From IMG/VR virus record IMGVR_UViG_3300046170_000199, positions 1 through 45,693 of that record: a stretch of 45,693 nt of DNA. One strand, given 5' to 3'. This document shows, piece after piece, positions 10,253-18,328 of the stretch. Every line of letters begins with the position of its first letter. Position 1 is the stretch's first letter. A program made the translations under genes and the position numbers. The DNA is from a virus. The notes beneath the pieces are model-generated. The model was not told the origin of the DNA and made no database searches. It saw only the letters and a program-made list of their open reading frames with translations.

Positions 10253-11330
10253 CACTCTTAGGAACTGTTATGTCGATTGATTGAGGAAAACCTATAAGTT
10301 TTAACAAATCACAAAATGTTAAATTGATAAAATCAAATATCTTACCAAGTCCTATTGCTTTAAAGAACTTTTCTACAATTTCTGTCCACTCCAAGAGCAG
10401 TTTCTTCTTCCAGTTAATTTTAAAATCTCTAAAGTCTGAAATCATTTCGTTAATCTTATCATCTAAAGACTGAACACTTAACTCAATGTCTCCACCTGTA
10501 ATATCAGAGAGACTAAACCCTGCTATGGATAGATTTTCAAGTTTCTTTTTGATATACTCTCTATAGTCTTTAGACCCCTTACCATACTTTGCTTCTGCTT
10601 CTGCCTTCCATTGATTGATTAATGCACCTAAATCAAAATCAAATATGTCGGGTATACTTGGAAGACCTAATGCATCCCATATCTCTTTAAACTTCTTTAT
10701 GAGTTTCTCTCCTAACTTGAATAAAGAGTTAGACACCCAATCCATGATTTCACTTTTTAGATACTTCCATGTAACTTTTGCTTTCCACTCATCACATTCT
10801 ATACCAAAGTCCCCGTCAAAACATTTATACTCATCGGGAATCAATGCATAAAACTCATCTACCTTTGCACCTATTTGGTCTTTGATATCTTTTTGTTCTT
10901 CTTTAGTTAAGATTTTAAGTACGTCTATTTCTATTCCTAAGATAGTAACCTCAAAGGATACTGGAATTATATCTCCTATCAGTTCCATAATCTTCACTGG
11001 AACATAGATATGAAACTCTTGTAACATTTCTTCTACAGCTTCTCTTGCTTCTTTGCCCCAATTACGAACTTTCCCTTTCTCCCAATAAGGAGAAGCAATA
11101 TCTGCAAGTTTATCCATAAAACCTTCTACATCTTCTATGACCTTTTCTATATCCTTTTTTGCATCTTCTTCTATCTCGTCTGCATGTGTTACAAGATATA
11201 CTTTTAGTTGACTGGGTATGTCTCCAATCTTTGCAATACTATTTGTTAAGTCTGCCTTAGATGGTAGATTAATAACTGTACCATCGGGACATGGAAATGT
11301 ATTTGGTATTGTAGGTAAGGTTGTTGCCAT
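10248..11330 (-). CDS. Uncharacterised protein between gp5 and gp25, probably baseplate-associated
   Basis: This 360-residue protein is not assigned to a family by me. It is charged, Lys/Glu-rich and strongly helical, starting with T-F-P-C-P-D-G-T near residue 12 and containing C-F-D-G-D-F-G-I-E-C-D-E-W (about 174-187). It lies between the hub spike gp5 and the wedge gp25, sharing one base with gp5 at 11330. Position and coordinated overlaps argue for a virion or tail-assembly role, either as a baseplate accessory protein or an injected protein. No lysozyme or peptidase motif is evident, which matters because the gp5 here lacks the T4 lysozyme domain. Confidence 0.55.
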   Translation of the reverse strand: MATTLPTIPNTFPCPDGTVINLPSKADLTNSIAKIGDIPSQLKVYLVTHADEIEEDAKKDIEKVIEDVEGFMDKLADIASPYWEKGKVRNWGKEAREAVEEMLQEFHIYVPVKIMELIGDIIPVSFEVTILGIEIDVLKILTKEEQKDIKDQIGAKVDEFYALIPDEYKCFDGDFGIECDEWKAKVTWKYLKSEIMDWVSNSLFKLGEKLIKKFKEIWDALGLPSIPDIFDFDLGALINQWKAEAEAKYGKGSKDYREYIKKKLENLSIAGFSLSDITGGDIELSVQSLDDKINEMISDFRDFKINWKKKLLLEWTEIVEKFFKAIGLGKIFDFINLTFCDLLKLIGFPQSIDITVPKSV

Positions 11331-12334
11331 TATGAGTTCAACTTAATAACTGTACCATCTAAACTTATTTGTGGTGCAACGACTGATAGGTTTCCTGTAG
11401 ACTCTATTGCAGTTGTCTTTGCAACAGTAATCTTTGCATCTCCACCAACATCGAATGTTGCATCTCCAAGCACCTTAACATTTACTTTGCCACCGACATG
11501 CACTTCATCGTCTTTACACACTACAGTGTAATTGTCGTTTACGATTCGAGTTACCTGACTTCCATCAGGATGTATTTCATGGAATGTGCCTGAACGATGT
11601 TCTACTGCAATTCTTTCTGCATCTAGTGTATCATCAATCTCCAACACATGACCTGATTCAGATTCTAAAACTTTGTTGTAAGGATAAACTGGTTTTGCTT
11701 TTGATGGAATACCATTTGCACTACTAGTGTCTCTTGAAGTGTAATCACCCTCACCTCTTGCAAACTTGGATAGGTCTGACTCTTCTATGTATAATGGATA
11801 CTTTGGAAGTTCGGTGACTGTTGGATTTGTAATTTTAGAACCTGTTCCATCATAATTGATTTCAAGGGTTTCAGGTTTAGTTGGTGCAGTGTCTAGTGCA
11901 GTGGTTAACCCAAACCCTCTTCTTGCATCTTGTTTTGGATTCGGCCCATCAGGTGTTTCTTCATAATCTGCAACGGTTAATTCTCTTGGGTCATTAAAAC
12001 CTGTCTTAACTTTTCGTTCTATAAGTTTCTTATCAAGTCCTTCCTTATATCCTACTTGTGGAATACCTGCAGTTGAACCAAGGACTACTGGTTGTTGACA
12101 CGTATCTCCATCTCTAAAGAAACCAAATACTGTAGAACCTTCCACAAGTCCGTGTTGTGTTCCAAAACCCGATAACCCTGCAGAGGTAGTCGGTAGTAAC
12201 ACTTGAGCCCATGGAAGGTCGGGTGTAGCAATAAGTTGTTTGTTTGCTGTATGGATACCATAACAACGAACTCTGACTCTACCAATCTTTAGAGGGTCTT
12301 GTCTGTCTTCAACTATACCATAAAAAGTTTTCAT
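11330..12334 (-). CDS. 5: Baseplate hub spike gp5 (OB fold plus beta-helix, no lysozyme domain)
   Basis: A 334-residue spike protein. The N-terminus M-K-T-F-Y-G-I-V-E-D-R-Q-D-P-L-K-I-G-R-V followed by R-V-R-C-Y-G-I-H is the OB fold shared by T4 gp5, VgrG and gpV. The region from about residue 255 (H-P-D-G-S) to the end has the short-period Val/Gly pattern of the triple beta-helix needle. T4 gp5 carries a lysozyme domain between these parts; none is visible here, so penetration of the cell wall must rely on something else. It overlaps its neighbours by single bases on both sides, in the same late operon as the gp27-like hub. Confidence 0.88.
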   Translation of the reverse strand: MKTFYGIVEDRQDPLKIGRVRVRCYGIHTANKQLIATPDLPWAQVLLPTTSAGLSGFGTQHGLVEGSTVFGFFRDGDTCQQPVVLGSTAGIPQVGYKEGLDKKLIERKVKTGFNDPRELTVADYEETPDGPNPKQDARRGFGLTTALDTAPTKPETLEINYDGTGSKITNPTVTELPKYPLYIEESDLSKFARGEGDYTSRDTSSANGIPSKAKPVYPYNKVLESESGHVLEIDDTLDAERIAVEHRSGTFHEIHPDGSQVTRIVNDNYTVVCKDDEVHVGGKVNVKVLGDATFDVGGDAKITVAKTTAIESTGNLSVVAPQISLDGTVIKLNS

Positions 12335-13785
12335 TATATACTCCTAGGAATTGTGTCTGTTACTTCTGCACTTTCTATATCCATTGCATAACTTTCTTTA
12401 ACACATTCTAAATAACAAACACCTCTATTGTGAATAGGGTCTGCATTAATACATAAGTCTATTATTAAATATCTATTATCATTTAGGTTATCTTTCGTTG
12501 ATTGCTTAGACTGTTGAGATTCAGGTTCAGGTATGTTTAACCTTATGATTTGACCAACTGTCAAATCTGTTCTTAAAGGTACGGTAACAACAATACGATG
12601 TTGTTGTAGTGTTTCTAATAATCCTTTCCTTTCTAGTACTGCATTATCTCTAATAACATCTGTTTGAAATGTTTCATTGTCTGATATGTTTTCTGCATTG
12701 TCAAAGTCATGTGCATTACTACAGTCATAATACACTACACTTTCAAATGCTTTATTCATTGAGAGATGGTTTGTAAACTCTTTCGAATCTGCTGGGGTGA
12801 AATCGTCCTTTAGTACGTCTGCAGTATTTGTCTGTTCTTCAATGTTTGTTCTTATCAAAGGGAATCCTGAAACATGTTGTCCTCTTTTAAATGTTTCATC
12901 CATATCATATACAATATCAGATTCTAGTTTTCTTATAGGGTCATATACTTTCATTGATGATGCATATGCACCATTCAGAACACCTCTAAGTGTATCAAAC
13001 TGAGCTGGTTTTTCTACATGCATAATTTCAGTGTTCAGACCACTGTAATCATTAATGTCCATATCTTTAGTTTTTATATTTGCATTTCTTGGTTTATATG
13101 AGAATACTAATGGGAACTCCATTGAGAACATTGTGTCTATACTTGTAAATCTAAATCCACCGTTGATTGTCTGAAAGAAGAACATACCATTTTTCCATGA
13201 CTGTTCTCCTCCACCAACAGATGCTTCTGATACTATGTGGTCTGTAAGTTCTGCAACTGACCAATTAGGACATATGAATTGCATCTTATCAGGACTTGTC
13301 TCTTCCCACGACTCAATTTCATTTGGTTTAATGTTAACACCTTTAGGGTCTTGTAACACTTGATATAACATATCAGTATAAGAACCCCTTAAAGTTTGAC
13401 TTATTCTAGTTGTCCTTGCAGAAAACATTCTTGGGTCGCAGAACTTTAATTGATATGTTAATGTATTATTCAATGGTCTCTGTATGTTAACAACTTTATA
13501 AATTCTAAATGTCTTCTCAATCGAAAACTCATTTGAAGATAAGTCTGCAACTCCTTCTTTTTGTCTCATACGAATTGTTAAACTTTCTTGACCTGTAAAT
13601 TTAAAGTTCTTTAATAGATTGAGTCCGTCTAAAACAGAAACATCACCAGTTACAAATTTACTATAGATGGATTCATATAATCTAAGATTAATTGCTAAAT
13701 CTGTAGATAAGTCTACTGACTCCTTTTCAGAGTTGACAATAGTTAAAGACTCTAATTGAAATTCACCTGATTGAAAATTACTCAT
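12334..13785 (-). CDS. 27: Baseplate hub protein, gp27-like
   Basis: A 483-residue protein immediately before gp5 in the operon. T4 gp27 is the hub ring that holds the gp5 spike, and a neighbouring hub gene is expected here. Recognisable hub-type sequence includes S-K-F-V-T-G-D-V-S-V-L-D-G-L-N-L (about 43-58) and W-S-V-A-E-L-T-D-H-I-V (about 174-184), similar to tail hub/gpD-type proteins. The C-terminus contains V-P-L-R-T-D-L-T-V-G-Q-I-I-R-L-N-I-P, a beta-rich hub segment. It is longer than T4 gp27 (391). The assignment rests on sequence pattern and synteny. Confidence 0.75.
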   Translation of the reverse strand: MSNFQSGEFQLESLTIVNSEKESVDLSTDLAINLRLYESIYSKFVTGDVSVLDGLNLLKNFKFTGQESLTIRMRQKEGVADLSSNEFSIEKTFRIYKVVNIQRPLNNTLTYQLKFCDPRMFSARTTRISQTLRGSYTDMLYQVLQDPKGVNIKPNEIESWEETSPDKMQFICPNWSVAELTDHIVSEASVGGGEQSWKNGMFFFQTINGGFRFTSIDTMFSMEFPLVFSYKPRNANIKTKDMDINDYSGLNTEIMHVEKPAQFDTLRGVLNGAYASSMKVYDPIRKLESDIVYDMDETFKRGQHVSGFPLIRTNIEEQTNTADVLKDDFTPADSKEFTNHLSMNKAFESVVYYDCSNAHDFDNAENISDNETFQTDVIRDNAVLERKGLLETLQQHRIVVTVPLRTDLTVGQIIRLNIPEPESQQSKQSTKDNLNDNRYLIIDLCINADPIHNRGVCYLECVKESYAMDIESAEVTDTIPRSI

Positions 13786-14492
13786 TATGACATCACACGT
13801 TCAAATTCTGATACTACTCTTTTAATCCTTTCGGGTTTAATAATTTTTATGGTTCTTCTTGACTCATTCTTTGTCCACTCATCATCATAGTGGGAGACTT
13901 GATTCCAACCACTTCCACCATAATTTCTTTTGATGCCGTCTGCATTCTCATAATATGCAACATCATCTTTATGGTCTACTACAGACTGAACTGTGAATGA
14001 CTTACCACTCCTAGAACCTGTTACAACATCTCCAGTTGAGAATACACCACTAACAGTAAGTCGTTTCTCAGCACCATCAACTTCTAATACATTACCACTA
14101 TTACCTGTGTTAGATGTTATCTTTTCTCCAACAAGAAATTTAGAATCAGATGTTATGATATCAGATATTTCTGTTGCAGTAAGTGATTGACCCTCAAACA
14201 TTTCTTTTATGTAATTGTTAAATGTTTCAGAGTCCATATGCCAATCATAATAGTTTTCTAATTCATTAACTAAGAAAAATGTCCAATGTAATTGTGAGTC
14301 TCCATAGAGTTTAGATGCTATTGCATCAGGTCTTTCTCCATCTAAGATTTCATATTTTGCATATTCAATATAACTATTGACTGACTCTCTTTCTATAATA
14401 GACTTTCTAAAGAAATCCTTTATAGTAATTATCTTACCAGTGTTTAAGGTGTATTGTATTTCGGGAAAATTACTAAAATATTTATTTGACAT
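13785..14492 (-). CDS. 53: Baseplate wedge protein gp53
   Basis: A 235-residue protein with the gp53 signature near its N-terminus: an E-Y-A-K-Y-E-I-L-D-G-E-R-P-D-A-I-A-S-K-L-Y-G-type stretch (about 41-64) followed by L-H-W-T-F-F-L-V-N-E. In T4, gp53 caps the wedge and carries a LysM-like part. A Gly/Ser/Val segment (about 115-170) containing V-G-E-K-I-T-S-N-T-G-N-S-G resembles modules in the gp7-position protein of this phage. Start and stop overlap the flanking genes by single bases (TAATG). Confidence 0.85.
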   Translation of the reverse strand: MSNKYFSNFPEIQYTLNTGKIITIKDFFRKSIIERESVNSYIEYAKYEILDGERPDAIASKLYGDSQLHWTFFLVNELENYYDWHMDSETFNNYIKEMFEGQSLTATEISDIITSDSKFLVGEKITSNTGNSGNVLEVDGAEKRLTVSGVFSTGDVVTGSRSGKSFTVQSVVDHKDDVAYYENADGIKRNYGGSGWNQVSHYDDEWTKNESRRTIKIIKPERIKRVVSEFERVMS

Positions 14493-15586
14493 TATCCTCT
14501 CCCACTACCACTACTAATTTTAGGTTTTACTACATCTGCCTCATTAGAATAATCATCAACAATACTTGGCATTCCTTTAATTGATTTGTCTCCTAATGGA
14601 GAAATTTGTTGATAATTTTCTTGAGATAATATTTTGATTTCTACAAACTCTAATGACATTTTAGAAGAGATAGGTTGTCCACCCTCAAAGACTGCAAACT
14701 TTTGTCCATTGAAATGGTCTATGTCACACTTGGTACACACCATAGGTAAAAAACCATCTAAGACATTTCGTATCGGCCCTTCAAATTCTACATCAAATAT
14801 GTTTGGATAGTTAAAGAAGTTCTCTACATCATTCTCATCACTAGACCCAAAGGTATCGGGCAACATAGCAGTTCTAAATGCATACATGATTTTATTAATC
14901 TCATCTGCTTCTTCTTGACTCTTCGGCCAGAACTCGTATTCAAATGCAAAACTTCTAAATGAAACTCCTTCCAGTGTTTGTTCTTGCATAGGATTGACTG
15001 CTCTACCATCTCTAAGGTTTCCTATACCACCAGTCAATTTATTCCCTAATGCATTCATTGCCTTTGCACCCATGGCTTTGATTGCTTCACCTGTTTCTCC
15101 AATGGTCTCACCGAAACCTTCTGCTTCTCGTATCTCATTGATTGTTCTAGAACCAAATCCAAAGTCCTGTCCACTAAAAGAAACTTGTGATGTTGATGAT
15201 AATCCATCGGGAACATACAATGCAATTTCTACTCCAGTATCACCGTATATATTTTGAGCATTAGTTCCTTCTCGTTTTGCTCTAAGTCTTGTTGAGAAAA
15301 CAATATAGTTATCCAAATCATCTTTCAGTGGATACTTTAACTCTTCTAATCCTCTATCGACATCGGGATGGTCTAATTTATATTTTGCTTTGTTCCCTGC
15401 AACACTTGCTTCAAGTGTTTTCCTTCGACTCTCTAATTGTCGTTTTGCCTTTTCTGCATTTTCTCCAAGTTTATCTAATGCAGAGGTGAAGTTTTTACTA
15501 CTGAACTTACTTGCAATACCTTTGAAAGAATTGATAGCAGACTTCGCTTTATTGATTTTTGAAATTAGTTTGTCGATAGATGCCAT
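14492..15586 (-). CDS. 48: Tail tube cap protein gp48
   Basis: The length, 364 residues, equals that of T4 gp48. Typical family sequence is Y-P-L-K-D-D-L-D-N-Y-I-V-F-S-T-R (about 85-100) and, in the C-terminal half, F-E-Y-E-F-W-P-K-S followed by a P-N-I-F-D-V-E-F and C-T-K-C-D-I-D-H-F region related to the tail-tube fold. gp48 sits on the hub and starts the tail tube with gp54. It is the first gene of the leftward baseplate operon, 43 bases from the late-type box CATAAATA at 15630-15637. Confidence 0.85.
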   Translation of the reverse strand: MASIDKLISKINKAKSAINSFKGIASKFSSKNFTSALDKLGENAEKAKRQLESRRKTLEASVAGNKAKYKLDHPDVDRGLEELKYPLKDDLDNYIVFSTRLRAKREGTNAQNIYGDTGVEIALYVPDGLSSTSQVSFSGQDFGFGSRTINEIREAEGFGETIGETGEAIKAMGAKAMNALGNKLTGGIGNLRDGRAVNPMQEQTLEGVSFRSFAFEYEFWPKSQEEADEINKIMYAFRTAMLPDTFGSSDENDVENFFNYPNIFDVEFEGPIRNVLDGFLPMVCTKCDIDHFNGQKFAVFEGGQPISSKMSLEFVEIKILSQENYQQISPLGDKSIKGMPSIVDDYSNEADVVKPKISSGSGRG

Positions 15587-15596
15587 TGAGAATCTC

Positions 15597-15604
15597 TATA
15601 AATA
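15597..15604 (+). promoter_or_regulatory. Late promoter TATAAATA for the rightward tail block
   Basis: TATAAATAGTATTA on the plus strand, 30 bases before the gp4 start. It is the extended late box seen at 3826 and 10245. It lies inside the leader of the opposite transcript, so the two late promoters are divergent and overlapping. Confidence 0.75.
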
Positions 15605-15629
15605 GTATTAAATTAATTATGTACACTTC

Positions 15630-15637
15630 TATTTATG
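15630..15637 (-). promoter_or_regulatory. Late-type box CATAAATA for the leftward baseplate block
   Basis: CATAAATAGAAGT reads on the minus strand toward gp48. The same CATAAATAGAAGT string occurs on the plus strand at 16070. The box overlaps the gp4 start codon on the other strand (ATG at 15635), so the two transcripts would overlap at their 5' ends by about 15 bases. Confidence 0.6.
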
Positions 15638-16066
15638 CAACATAAGGGTAGGTTCAAACCGAAGAACTATAAAAAGTATAAAGGAGATTCTACAAAAATC
15701 TTCTATAGGTCGTCATGGGAAAGAAACTTCATGATATATTGTGATAAGTCCCCAGCAATTTTAGAATGGAATAGTGAAGAAATAGTGATTCCTTACATAT
15801 CACCACTTGATAAAAGAGTACATAGATACTTTCCCGACTTCTTTATCAAGTATAAAAGTGCAACGGGAAAGATTATGAGAGAAATAATCGAAGTCAAACC
15901 TAAAAGACAGACGATGCCACCCAAACCCCAACAAAGAAAAACTAAGAAGTATCTAAATGAGATTACCACTTATGCAGTCAACGAAGCAAAGTTCAAAGCA
16001 GCAGACCAGTATTGTAAAGATAGAAAGTATAAATTTCGTATTTTAACTGAAGACGATTTAACCTAA
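15635..16066 (+). CDS. 4: Head completion protein gp4 (PD-(D/E)XK nuclease fold)
   Basis: A 143-residue protein with the layout of T4 gp4 (also called gp50): R-S-S-W-E-R-N-F (Glu29), E-W-N-S-E-E, R-Y-F-P-D-F-F (Asp68) and I-I-E-V-K-P-K (Glu86, Lys88). These are the E...D...ExK residues of a TnsA/VRR-like nuclease fold. In T4-like phages it completes the packaged head, possibly by trimming the DNA end. It opens the rightward late block. An upstream ATG at 15620 gives only an eight-codon peptide and is not its start. Confidence 0.85.
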   Translation: MQHKGRFKPKNYKKYKGDSTKIFYRSSWERNFMIYCDKSPAILEWNSEEIVIPYISPLDKRVHRYFPDFFIKYKSATGKIMREIIEVKPKRQTMPPKPQQRKTKKYLNEITTYAVNEAKFKAADQYCKDRKYKFRILTEDDLT

Positions 16067-16069
16067 AGA

Positions 16070-16077
16070 CATAAATA
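16070..16077 (+). promoter_or_regulatory. Late-type box CATAAATA five bases before a start codon
   Basis: CATAAATAGAAGT is followed at once by the ATG at 16083. The same spacing is seen at gp25, 33787 and 40283. If used, the transcript would be leaderless. Confidence 0.5.
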
Positions 16078-16082
16078 GAAGT

Positions 16083-16673
16083 ATGGGAATCTTTACTGAC
16101 GTACTATTATCTAAACCTGCAGACATAGAGTCTAATTCCAAAGAAGGAATAGAATGGTTTAAGAAAACACTTCAGAAAATGAGTAGGTCTAAGTTAAAGA
16201 ACATAAACTTACTTAGCGAAGAAACTGAAACTGATAATGTAAGAGATGATATCATAGGACACATGTATATGTTTGTATATGATGCATTGTATAAAGACGT
16301 TCTACCGTATTACGATAGATTTCCTTTAGTGATTCCAATGGATTTTACTAACAATGGTTTTATAGGGTTGAACTTACATTACATTGCACCCAAGTACAGA
16401 GCAATACTATTGGAAGAACTCTTCACCTTAATTAGTGATGAAGAATTAGATAGTGAAACACGATTTAAATTATCGTATGGTCTAATCAGTAAAGTATCGA
16501 GGTTCAAGTATGGGAAACCTTGTGTAAAAAGATACCTAACATCCCATATTGAAGGACAACTAGAAAGAGTTCTACCCATACATTGGAGTTTGGTTTCACA
16601 ATTACCAAGTGCAAGATTTGGAAAGGGCACGAATACGTTAACAGTTTACAAAGACAGTAGGAAACAATTTTAA
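16083..16673 (+). CDS. Conserved T4-like YDRFPL-family protein, possibly gp2-like DNA end protector
   Basis: A 196-residue protein with the core L-P-Y-Y-D-R-F-P-L-V-I-P-M followed by G-F-I-G-L-N-L-H-Y (about residues 75-102). I know this motif from T4-like phage proteins encoded beside gp4, where gp2, the protector of packaged DNA ends, also lies in T4. I cannot confirm it is gp2 itself. No enzyme motif is visible. It is basic toward the C-terminus (G-K-P-C-V-K-R-Y). Its stop overlaps the next start as TAATG. Expression is late, judging from the CATAAATA box. Confidence 0.5.
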   Translation: MGIFTDVLLSKPADIESNSKEGIEWFKKTLQKMSRSKLKNINLLSEETETDNVRDDIIGHMYMFVYDALYKDVLPYYDRFPLVIPMDFTNNGFIGLNLHYIAPKYRAILLEELFTLISDEELDSETRFKLSYGLISKVSRFKYGKPCVKRYLTSHIEGQLERVLPIHWSLVSQLPSARFGKGTNTLTVYKDSRKQF

Positions 16674-17380
16674 TGGGAACATCAATAGACAAATTCAAGT
16701 TCAACTTTGACCAAGGTGCAAGAAGCAATAGATTCTCTGTTGATATTCATTGTCCTAAACTCGGTTTCTCCTTAGAGGGTATACGAGTAGAAAGTTGTTC
16801 ATTGCCAGGCAGACAATTAACAACCAATCCATGGTCTGAATATGGTGTAAGACGTAATATGGTAACTGGAGAGATATTAGAAGATGGTGGAACTATAGAG
16901 TTGACCTTCTTATGTGATTCATCATTTGAGGATAGATTTTTGATTGAATCATGGAATAGTATTATCTATGAGAATGCAGGATTACAAGAAGGTACTACAA
17001 CCCATCCTATATTTGCATACTTAGATGACTACTCGGGAACAGTTAACATAGCACAATTAAGACATAACGATAAGGAAGCACTGACATACACACTAAATGA
17101 AGCATATCCATCTGCATTTGCACCTCAAGAAATGAGTCAAGGTGAAAGTGGGATTATGAAGTTCTCATGTACTATAAGTTTTAGGAATTGGACTTCGGAA
17201 TATAAAGCAGCACCTAAGTTGTCTGCACTAAATAAAGGAAGAAGAGCATTAAGAGGTTTTGCTGATGCACTAGGAACACTTGGAAGGTACAACAAAACTG
17301 CACAGAAATTTGCAGATAGGTTGACAAGAAATGATAGTAGACTAGGTAGGTTAGCAAATCTTTTTGGTGGAAATGGTTAA
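16673..17380 (+). CDS. 54: Tail tube initiator gp54 (tail-tube fold)
   Basis: A 235-residue protein with N-terminal tail-tube features: F-K-F-N-F-D-Q-G-A-R-S-N-R-F-S-V then V-E-S-C-S-L-P-G-R-Q and N-P-W-S-E-Y-G. This pattern is shared by gp19 tube and gp54 initiator proteins. Length and position next to gp48, gp26 and the tape measure favour gp54, which starts polymerisation of the tube on the gp48 cap. A basic C-terminal tail of about 45 residues (R-R-A-L-R-G-F-A onward) is not needed for the tube fold. The alternative is gp19, but gp19 proteins are usually shorter. Confidence 0.7.
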   Translation: MGTSIDKFKFNFDQGARSNRFSVDIHCPKLGFSLEGIRVESCSLPGRQLTTNPWSEYGVRRNMVTGEILEDGGTIELTFLCDSSFEDRFLIESWNSIIYENAGLQEGTTTHPIFAYLDDYSGTVNIAQLRHNDKEALTYTLNEAYPSAFAPQEMSQGESGIMKFSCTISFRNWTSEYKAAPKLSALNKGRRALRGFADALGTLGRYNKTAQKFADRLTRNDSRLGRLANLFGGNG

Positions 17381-17399
17381 ATACAATATGGAGTAAATT

Positions 17400-18098
17400 A
17401 TGGGATTACCAATCCAAACAACACCCACATATAAATGTGTGTTGCCAAGTAGTGGAAGGGAAGTTAAGTACAGACCCTTCTTAGTTAAAGAACAAAAGAT
17501 TCTTTCAATTGCAAAAGAGAGTGAAGACCAAAAACAAATCTTTAATGCAATTAAAGACCTTATAGAAAGTGTTACATTTGGTGAAGTGTTTGTAGATGAC
17601 CTTGCAGTAATGGATTTAGAATATCTATTCCTCAAGACTCGTTCTGCATCAGTTGGTGAAACAACTACAATAAACACATCTTGTAGTGATACAAGTTGTG
17701 GAGGAAGTGTTACACTTAAAATCAATCTAGATGAGATTGAACCTAAAGGTGAACTAGCAGACAACAAGATTATGATAAATGATAATGTTGGTGTTACACT
17801 TAGACCACCTGTTGTCAAAAACATAAAGAGTTTAGGAAATGGTGAAGAAGCAGATGTAGTAGAAATTCTAACAGCATGTATTGAGTCAATATTTGATGAA
17901 GAGAATGTATACATGTCTGACGAAACATCAGATAAAGATTTATCAGAGTTTGTTGAGAGTTTGACATTTGGACAACTAGAACAACTTAGTATTTGGTTTG
18001 AGTCTTTACCAAAACTAACTTACACAACAAGTGGAGCTTGTGAAGTTTGTAGAAAAGAGACTACGAGAACACTAGAGGGATTACAGAGTTTTTTTTAA
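17400..18098 (+). CDS. 26: Baseplate hub/tape-measure chaperone gp26, zero-frame product
   Basis: A 232-residue protein of the gp26 family (T4 gp26 is 208). N-terminal V-L-P-S-S-G-R-E-V-K-Y-R-P-F-L-V-K-E-Q (about 14-32) and D-L-E-Y-L-F-L-K-T-R (about 76-85) are typical. Two Cys pairs (C-S-D-T-S-C near 98 and C-E-V-C near 217) could bind zinc. The C-terminus ends L-E-G-L-Q-S-F-F directly on a run of eight T bases. gp26 acts in hub assembly and is upstream of the tape measure, the position of tail chaperone G in other phages. A -1 slip on the T-run would join it to gp51. Confidence 0.85.
   Translation: MGLPIQTTPTYKCVLPSSGREVKYRPFLVKEQKILSIAKESEDQKQIFNAIKDLIESVTFGEVFVDDLAVMDLEYLFLKTRSASVGETTTINTSCSDTSCGGSVTLKINLDEIEPKGELADNKIMINDNVGVTLRPPVVKNIKSLGNGEEADVVEILTACIESIFDEENVYMSDETSDKDLSEFVESLTFGQLEQLSIWFESLPKLTYTTSGACEVCRKETTRTLEGLQSFF
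18089..18095 (+). promoter_or_regulatory. Putative -1 programmed frameshift site T_TTT_TTT
   Basis: The zero frame reads AGT TTT TTT TAA, so T_TTT_TTT is an ideal X_XXY_YYZ heptamer ending directly on the stop. In the -1 frame the sequence stays open to the stop at 18278-18280. A 6-bp hairpin (CGTGTT at 18118-18123 with AACACG at 18134-18139) lies about 22 bases downstream. This mirrors the G/GT tail-chaperone frameshift. Confidence 0.7.
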
Positions 18099-18280
18099 TA
18101 TCTCTTTCTCATGAGTCCGTGTTTAATTATTATAACACGAACTTTCAGTTAATGCAACACCACAAGTATTCATTAACAGAACTCGAAAACATGATGCCTT
18201 GGGAAAGAGAAGTATATGTCAAACTCCTTCTCAATTGGTTAGAGGAAGAAAAGGAACGACAGAAGAAACAAAAGAAATAG
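18095..18280 (+). CDS. 51: gp51-like hub assembly protein, read by -1 frameshift from gp26
   Basis: The -1 frame after the T-run encodes L-I-S-L-S-H-E-S-V-F-N-Y-Y-N-T-N-F followed by L-M-Q-H-H-K-Y-S-L-T-E-L-E and M-P-W-E-R-E-V-Y-V, ending in a charged tail (61 codons with the stop). This matches what I know as gp51 in marine T4-like phages. No start codon precedes the conserved part: the first ATG (18152, within L-M-Q-H-H) would drop the S-H-E-S and N-Y-Y segments and has no Shine-Dalgarno. A gp26-gp51 fusion made by frameshifting is therefore the better model; internal initiation at 18152 is the alternative. Confidence 0.7.
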   Translation, partial: LISLSHESVFNYYNTNFQLMQHHKYSLTELENMMPWEREVYVKLLLNWLEEEKERQKKQKK

Positions 18281-18328
18281 TACATAATGCATGAAGTGAT
18301 TTTTTAATTTATATTAGAGGATAACAAA

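Noticed and set aside
12085-12285. 66-codon frame on the minus strand inside gp5
   Set aside because: Out-of-frame shadow of gp5 with no ribosome site.
16083-16673. Firm assignment as DNA end protector gp2
   Set aside because: Only the YDRFPL motif and position support it; kept as a possibility.
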